NCBI GenBank assembly: GCA_009928265.1
Contig: RFPR01000024.1
Coordinates: forward strand, 1-18,960
Source of the DNA: Pseudomonadota bacterium
Lineage (GTDB): Bacteria; Verrucomicrobiota; Verrucomicrobiia; Chthoniobacterales; UBA6821
Direction: 5' to 3'
DNA: 18,960 bases
The stretch's first letter is position 1. Each line of letters opens with the position of its first letter. Both the position numbers and the translations under genes were made by a program. The notes under the pieces are model-generated. The model was not told the origin of the DNA. It made no database searches and saw only the letters and a program-made list of their open reading frames with translations. This document shows, piece by piece, positions 15,011-18,960 of the stretch.

Positions 15011-15493
15011 TCAACGCCTTTCCTGATCGGGAGGAAATGTGAGTTTTAGACTGGGCAACATCGAGGGACTCCATGGGTTAGTCCACGCGCCCACCTCCCC
15101 GATCCCCTCTGTGGTCTCCTCGGCGAGGTGGATAGCCGCAGCAACATCAACCCCGAGATGCCATGGCGGATAGGGATGCAGGTTTTCCACTGCCAGCAGC
15201 AGCAGCCTGCAGGCAGGTGGAAGACGACGACCATGCTTGGGATGATCCGGATGAAGATATTGCAGTCTTAGGTGAACAAAACCTCCGGCGAGTTGGATAA
15301 GCCCCTTGTGAAAGGCATGGTCGGGATTATTCTTTCCCTGACGAAGCCAGAGATCCTCGAGAACGTCATGCGCCTCATAGTAGCGACCCGAGTTGAAGCA
15401 CTCGAAGTATCCGGCGATTCGGGAATCGATTTCATCTCTGTCACGGACTCCCAACCCCTTAACTAACTCCGCGATGCGGTCGCTTTTCTTCAT
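15011..15493 (-). CDS. DUF309 domain-containing protein
   Basis: This is a 160-residue soluble protein. The DUF309 motif is clear: YFECFNSGRYYEAHDVLEDL (29-48), containing the EAHDVLE core with His and Glu residues, then HKGLIQLAGGFVHL (62-75), two conserved helices. The family is widespread in bacteria and its biochemical role is not established. The start ATG at 15493 is seven bases after the glycosyltransferase stop, with AGG adjoining the ATG, so translation is probably coupled. It is followed 33 bases later by livM. The context does not reveal a function. The family call is secure. Confidence 0.85.
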   Translation of the reverse strand: MKKSDRIAELVKGLGVRDRDEIDSRIAGYFECFNSGRYYEAHDVLEDLWLRQGKNNPDHAFHKGLIQLAGGFVHLRLQYLHPDHPKHGRRLPPACRLLLLAVENLHPYPPWHLGVDVAAAIHLAEETTEGIGEVGAWTNPWSPSMLPSLKLTFPPDQERR

Positions 15494-15500
15494 CCTGAAG

Positions 15501-16718
15501 TCAGTCGATCATACTCCGGGTCGCACCGGAATAGACACGCCCCTTCCAGACAATCCCGCGGCGGAGGCAAAGACGCCAACTGTTCAAGGCGACCAGCAGC
15601 GCAAGCACGATGGCGAATGGATGGGCAAGGAATCCGAACCACGAGGTGCGAAAACGGAGTGTCAGGATAAATCGGTTCAATAAAATCAATCCGACAGCGA
15701 TTCCAGCCGAAGGAATCCAGGGGAACATCAGAAAAGGGAGCAGGAAGAGTCCGAAGATTACGATCCCGAAGAGTAAAAACGATTTGGGAGACTCCTCGAA
15801 GACGGGACGCAGATTCTTGGAAAATCCCTCCCAGACGCCGGCAAAATCCGTGTACATGCGGCACTTCAGCAGATTGATGCCATCCGCGTTGAATAGTCGC
15901 ATCCCCTCACCCGTGCGTGAGGCGACGCGACGGCCAAAGGCGATATCCTCCACGAGGTGATCACGTAGCGCCTCATGCCCTCCGAGGGCTTCGTAGGCGG
16001 CACGCCGGAAGAGAAGGAACTGGCCGTTCGCGGCACCGAGTCCGGCGAGACGCCGGCGCTGGAATCCAAAGCGCTCGACACGGGAGGGATCGGCCTGAAG
16101 CCATCTCAGAAGGAGAAAAGGTTGGAAGGACATGAAGAGCATGTAGCCGAGCGGGATGATGAGTTTCTCCGACCATGTGCCGGTGATCTGGTCTGGCCAG
16201 AGCGAGAGGAGATCAGCGCGAACAGATCGGGCATGGGCGAGAGACGTAGAGACGCAACCCGTCCCGTGAACCGTATCGGCATCGGTGAAGAGGATATATT
16301 TACTCGCGGGATCCGCCTCCTTTGACAGCTGATGACAGGCCCAGTTCTTTCCAACCCATCCCTCGGGAAGATCGGCCCCGTGGATGAGGCGCAATCGGCT
16401 TCCGGCTTCCTCACGGAATCCCATTTCCCGAGCGATCTCCGCAGTGCGGTCGGTGGAGCGGTCATCGAGCAGAATGACCTCACGGACGGGCGGTTGCTGT
16501 GCGGCAAGAGAGGAGAGGCAGTCACGGATACTGGCCTCCTCGTTGCGCGCAGGGACAAGGACAGAGATGTCCGAAATCGGGTAGCCCGAGGCCGATTCGG
16601 AAGGTCTCAGCCTCCGAAAGAGGCTCATGCTGAATAGTGCGTGGATCAGGCAAAAACCAAGCAGAGGAATGATCACCCATTCCAAAACCATCATGATGAG
16701 GAGAAGTGACTCTCTCAT
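15501..16718 (-). CDS. Membrane-anchored family 2 glycosyltransferase (CruC/CrtQ-like)
   Basis: This 405-residue protein has an N-terminal membrane segment (about 5-31) and a GT-A catalytic domain: VPARNEE (55-61), LDDRSTD (84-90) and the metal-binding DAD at 146-148. The acceptor-side VEDIAFGRR (256-264) follows, and three hydrophobic segments lie near 313-380. GWVGKNWACHQL (120-131) and the C-terminal WKGRVY (391-396) resemble glycosyltransferases acting on isoprenoid acceptors, such as the carotenoid glucosyltransferase CruC and hopanoid-associated HpnB. That substrate idea is an inference by similarity of short motifs; other lipid acceptors are possible. No carotenoid or hopanoid genes are in the window. 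The gene starts 19 bases after the secreted-protein gene and ends 7 bases before DUF309. The start is not preceded by a Shine-Dalgarno. Confidence 0.85.
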   Translation of the reverse strand: MRESLLLIMMVLEWVIIPLLGFCLIHALFSMSLFRRLRPSESASGYPISDISVLVPARNEEASIRDCLSSLAAQQPPVREVILLDDRSTDRTAEIAREMGFREEAGSRLRLIHGADLPEGWVGKNWACHQLSKEADPASKYILFTDADTVHGTGCVSTSLAHARSVRADLLSLWPDQITGTWSEKLIIPLGYMLFMSFQPFLLLRWLQADPSRVERFGFQRRRLAGLGAANGQFLLFRRAAYEALGGHEALRDHLVEDIAFGRRVASRTGEGMRLFNADGINLLKCRMYTDFAGVWEGFSKNLRPVFEESPKSFLLFGIVIFGLFLLPFLMFPWIPSAGIAVGLILLNRFILTLRFRTSWFGFLAHPFAIVLALLVALNSWRLCLRRGIVWKGRVYSGATRSMID

Positions 16719-16737
16719 GAACCGGAATAACCGGCCT

Positions 16738-17469
16738 TCACTCGGCTTGCTGGGTACGCACCCTTTTTTTCTTCGGAGTCGGGGAGGGGGATTCCGAACC
16801 CTCCGCGGCGGGTGGAGGATTCAGGGGGATGGTCGGTTCGACGCGCACCTGCTCAAGACGTCGTAGGTACGCCGCGTGCATTGTGTCGATCCATTCCGAG
16901 ATCGATGGGTCGATCTTCTTCATGCGCTTGGCGAGCAGATCGTAGTAGGAGCGCAGGGCCTGACGCTTGGCCTCGTCGGACTTGGCCTTGTCAGCCTTGG
17001 CCTGAAACAATGCCAGGGCCTCCTCCTTGTCAGCCTGCGTCTTTGCGGTGTAGTAGCGGGTTTTCTGATCCTCGCGTTGCTTGGACTCGTTGCCTGAGGC
17101 GTTGACCGGGGAAGGTTGCTGAGGCTCTACCGGAGGGGGGATGAGCGCATTCGGATCGCTCGGAGGCGGGTTCTGACCAGGTGAACCCATTCCGGAATTG
17201 GAGGCCGGGGCATTGGAATCAACGGCAACCGGCGTGGCGATGGTTGAATTTGAATCAGCAGCGGCATCGTCGCCGACCGACGAAGACGAGGGAGAAGCTT
17301 TGTCCGGCCCGAAGAGTGATGGAGCTGGCATCGTACCGGGAACCGGTTGTTCCTGAATCTGAAGAGGGCCTGCGTTGTTGGATGCAGCAACCTGATCCTG
17401 AGCGGCGAGAGACAGCACGGGACAAAGAATGCAGAGAGAGGCAAGCAGTTGCGGAAGAGGGCTATTCAT
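16738..17469 (-). CDS. Secreted Pro/Ser-rich protein of unknown function
   Basis: The 243-residue product starts with a typical signal peptide (hydrophobic core LLASLCILCPVLSLAA, probable cleavage near residue 23). Residues about 40-125 are low complexity, rich in Pro, Ser, Ala, Asn and Asp, like a flexible linker. Residues about 132-210 are a charged, predicted helical segment (ADKEEALALFQAKADKAKSD, then LRSYYDLLAKRMKKIDPSIS and EWIDTMHAAYLRRLEQ). The tail is Pro/Ser-rich and ends in a basic patch, PKKKRVR. I do not recognise a named domain. The protein should be periplasmic or surface exposed. It is the first gene of the run leading to the glycosyltransferase, DUF309 and liv genes, divergent to pabB. 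The start is SD-less with CACCTCTCC upstream. It is certain as a gene, and its function is unknown. Confidence 0.8.
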   Translation of the reverse strand: MNSPLPQLLASLCILCPVLSLAAQDQVAASNNAGPLQIQEQPVPGTMPAPSLFGPDKASPSSSSVGDDAAADSNSTIATPVAVDSNAPASNSGMGSPGQNPPPSDPNALIPPPVEPQQPSPVNASGNESKQREDQKTRYYTAKTQADKEEALALFQAKADKAKSDEAKRQALRSYYDLLAKRMKKIDPSISEWIDTMHAAYLRRLEQVRVEPTIPLNPPPAAEGSESPSPTPKKKRVRTQQAE

Positions 17470-17568
17470 GGAGAGGTGTTTTCTGGGACTGATTCTCGAG
17501 GGAGCAAGGGGCAGAACCTTGCCAAGGAATCAAAATTGGGCGGTGATGGCAAGAGACTCCAAGTAGGC
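17470..17568. promoter_or_regulatory. Divergent intergenic region between the secreted-protein gene and pabB
   Basis: These 99 bases separate two divergent genes, so they should hold a promoter for each. I see no convincing paired -35/-10 boxes. A perfect palindrome, CCTTG-C-CAAGG (17517-17527), lies in the middle and is a possible operator. The divergent arrangement is direct observation; the regulatory role is inferred. Confidence 0.35.
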
Positions 17569-18765
17569 ATGCTCCCAATGACCTCTTCAGACACAACTTC
17601 CACACTAACTCCGCGCGATTCCGCCGCCAACTTGCGGCACAGGCCCGGTTTCGTCTGGATCGATTCCTCGGCAGGCGGGGGGCTCTCGCTGATGGGCGCC
17701 GATCCGGAACTGATTCTTGAGGGTAACGCAGGTGACTTACCGCGTTTGGAGCACGAATTGGAACAGCGGCGTCCTTCCTGCTCCGGGGAAGGGTTGGCCA
17801 GTGGTGCCGCCATCGGGTTCTTTCGCTTTGACGGGTCTTTCCGCTTCGGTTTCTACAACCGTCCCCTGCTCCACAACGGCAAAAACTGGGCAACGGCACC
17901 GGATCTTTCCCCCTATGCCACCGCTTCGCCTGTTTCCACTCCGATTTCCTTCAGCTCCGAGATCACGCAGGAGACCTATGTTGCTATGGTACGACGGGCC
18001 AGGGAATACGTGGCGTCTGGCGACATCTATCAGGTCTGTCTTGCTCACCGCTTTTCGGCCACGTTTGAAGGGGATCCCTGGCCGCTCTATATCGCCCTAC
18101 GCGAGTCATCCCCCTCCCCGCATGCGGCTTATCTGTCCCTCGGTGACGAGACGATCCTCAGCAGTTCGCCGGAGTGTTTCCTGAAAATGGATGATCGCTC
18201 CATCATGACCCGCCCCATCAAGGGAACGCGTCCCCGGGGATCCTCCCCCTCGGAGGATGCTCTCTTTGCACGGGAACTCACCGATTCCATGAAGGAGTCT
18301 GCAGAGCTACTGATGATCACCGACCTGGAGCGCAATGATCTCGGGAAGGTCTGCGAGTTCGGCAGCGTGACGGTTTCCCGGTTGCTGGAACTTGAACAGC
18401 ATCCCCAGGTCTTCCACTTGGTCTCCACGGTGGAAGGAACCCTCCGCCATGGGGTCTCCCATGGGCAGGCCTTGGCCGCCTGCTTCCCTGGTGGATCGAT
18501 TTCCGGAGCCCCAAAAAAAAGGGCCCTTGAAATCATTCAAGAACTCGAACCGGTCCCAAGAGGAGTATTCACCGGGGCAATCGGCTATTTCGGCTACTGT
18601 GGGCAAAGCCAGTTCAACATCGCCATCCGCACGGTGGTGATCCGGGACGGGAGGGCAGAGTTCCATGTCGGCGCGGGAATCACGGCGGACTCTTCACCCG
18701 GAAAGGAATGGGAGGAGACCCTCCACAAGGCCGCTGGGATCCTGCAAGCGGCCCGGGGGCTGTGA
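17569..18765 (+). CDS. pabB: Aminodeoxychorismate synthase component I
   Basis: This 398-residue chorismate-binding enzyme converts chorismate with ammonia to 4-amino-4-deoxychorismate, the precursor of p-aminobenzoate and folate. Conserved blocks are SGDIYQVCLAHRF (150-162), SSSPECFLKM (198-207), RPIKGTRPRG (215-224), TDLERNDLGKVC (251-262), FPGGSISGAPKKRALEII (306-323) and GAIGYFG (337-343). Lysine K218 in PIKGT is characteristic of PabB, where anthranilate synthase TrpE normally has alanine (PIAGT). The N-terminal part is shorter than in E. coli PabB (about 450 residues). The frame extends upstream to 17347, but that part overlaps the opposite gene and does not look like protein; ATG 17569 has a weak AAGTAGG upstream, and ATG 17578 is possible. 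No pabA or pabC is visible, though a downstream gene starts at 18908. Confidence 0.93.
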   Translation: MLPMTSSDTTSTLTPRDSAANLRHRPGFVWIDSSAGGGLSLMGADPELILEGNAGDLPRLEHELEQRRPSCSGEGLASGAAIGFFRFDGSFRFGFYNRPLLHNGKNWATAPDLSPYATASPVSTPISFSSEITQETYVAMVRRAREYVASGDIYQVCLAHRFSATFEGDPWPLYIALRESSPSPHAAYLSLGDETILSSSPECFLKMDDRSIMTRPIKGTRPRGSSPSEDALFARELTDSMKESAELLMITDLERNDLGKVCEFGSVTVSRLLELEQHPQVFHLVSTVEGTLRHGVSHGQALAACFPGGSISGAPKKRALEIIQELEPVPRGVFTGAIGYFGYCGQSQFNIAIRTVVIRDGRAEFHVGAGITADSSPGKEWEETLHKAAGILQAARGL

Positions 18766-18780
18766 AAGGCAGAAGGAAAA

Positions 18781-18848
18781 ATGAATCCGGATTTTGCAAT
18801 GGAGCGGCCAACAATCGGTTTGGATGGTTCAACCGGATAGTGATTCAT
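18781..18848. repeat. Imperfect inverted repeat after pabB
   Basis: ATGAATC (18781-18787) matches GATTCAT (18842-18848), and the overlapping ATCCGG (18784-18789) matches CCGGAT (18833-18838). The two pairings compete, with a loop over 40 bases long. The element lies 15 bases after the pabB stop and could be part of a 3'-end structure. There is no T-run. A 19-codon reading frame with a good AAGGA site (18781-18840) lies within it. Confidence 0.3.
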
Positions 18849-18854
18849 CCAAGG

Positions 18855-18887
18855 GTTAAAATGTTACAGCGTTAAAAGGGTTACAAG
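18855..18887 (+). repeat. Short tandem direct repeat
   Basis: Two adjacent near-identical units, GTTAAAATGTTACAGC (18855-18870) and GTTAAAAGGGTTACAAG (18871-18887), lie in the gap between pabB and the next gene. They could be a paired protein-binding site upstream of the gene at 18908, or simple repeat drift. The repeat itself is plain to see. Confidence 0.5.
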
Positions 18888-18907
18888 GTGCTGAAGTCCG
18901 AGGCCGA

Positions 18908-18960
18908 ATGGAACTCATTCAGGCATCTTTTGACAACGCTTTCGCTGACATTCCCCTCCC
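18908..18960 (+). CDS. Start of a gene running off the right edge (possible SelO/YdiU family)
   Basis: From ATG 18908 the frame is open to the window end (17 full codons). It encodes MELIQASFDNAFADIPL, and has GAGG a few bases upstream as a ribosome binding site. The FDN.F...P pattern resembles the N-terminus of SelO/YdiU pseudokinase-fold adenylyltransferases, but 17 residues are too few to rely on. It follows pabB at 142 bases. I am fairly confident that it is a gene and not confident of its identity. Confidence 0.4.
   Translation, partial: MELIQASFDNAFADIPL

Noticed and set aside
17347..17568. N-terminal extension of pabB
   Set aside because: It overlaps the oppositely oriented secreted-protein gene and lacks the family's N-terminal features.
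17569..18765. Anthranilate synthase component I (TrpE)
   Set aside because: The PIKGT lysine is typical of PabB; TrpE normally carries PIAGT, and no trp genes are adjacent.
1..18960. CRISPR arrays, tRNA genes, insertion sequences or prophage genes
   Set aside because: No repeat-spacer pattern, tRNA cloverleaf, transposase or phage motif was seen in any gap on either strand.

Overview
This window looks like a chromosomal segment from a member of the Verrucomicrobiota. That placement is an inference. It rests on a fused SecDF encoded behind yajC, a stand-alone pseudopilin with the FTLIELLVVISIIAVLAS leader that is greatly expanded in that phylum, a small DUF309 protein, and many start codons without a Shine-Dalgarno sequence. 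The GC content is moderately high in most genes (about 60% in a sampled glgB line) and clearly lower in the pseudopilin gene. No tRNA, rRNA, CRISPR array, insertion sequence or phage gene was seen, and no gap between genes exceeds 300 bases.

Almost everything lies on the minus strand, so genes are listed here in transcription order from the right. At the right end, pabB (17569-18765, plus) makes the chorismate-to-aminodeoxychorismate enzyme for folate synthesis, and a second plus-strand gene starts at 18908 and leaves the window. Divergent to pabB is a tightly packed minus-strand run: a secreted Pro/Ser-rich protein, a membrane-bound GT2 glycosyltransferase, a DUF309 protein, and livM-livG-livF of a branched-chain amino-acid-type ABC importer. 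The livM/livG and livG/livF junctions are 4-base ATGA overlaps. The partner permease LivH and the binding protein are not here. A strong hairpin sits directly after the livF stop.

Next comes yajC-secDF (accessory membrane subunits of the Sec translocase), followed at short spacing by a PfkB-family sugar kinase and glgB (glycogen branching enzyme). A pseudopilin gene follows, with an unusual G-free leader and a textbook terminator. After it are ilvB (acetolactate synthase large subunit, no ilvN nearby), with a hairpin across its stop codon, then priA (replication restart helicase) and the start of a large AsmA-like envelope protein that runs off the left edge.

The content is mainly housekeeping: translocation, glycogen, branched-chain amino acids, folate and replication restart. 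I did not find a convincing new defence, mobile or catalytic system. The observations most worth following are the recurrent pyrimidine-rich, SD-less start regions, the G-free pilin leader, the incomplete liv cluster embedded with a glycosyltransferase and an unknown secreted protein, and several structured intergenic repeats.
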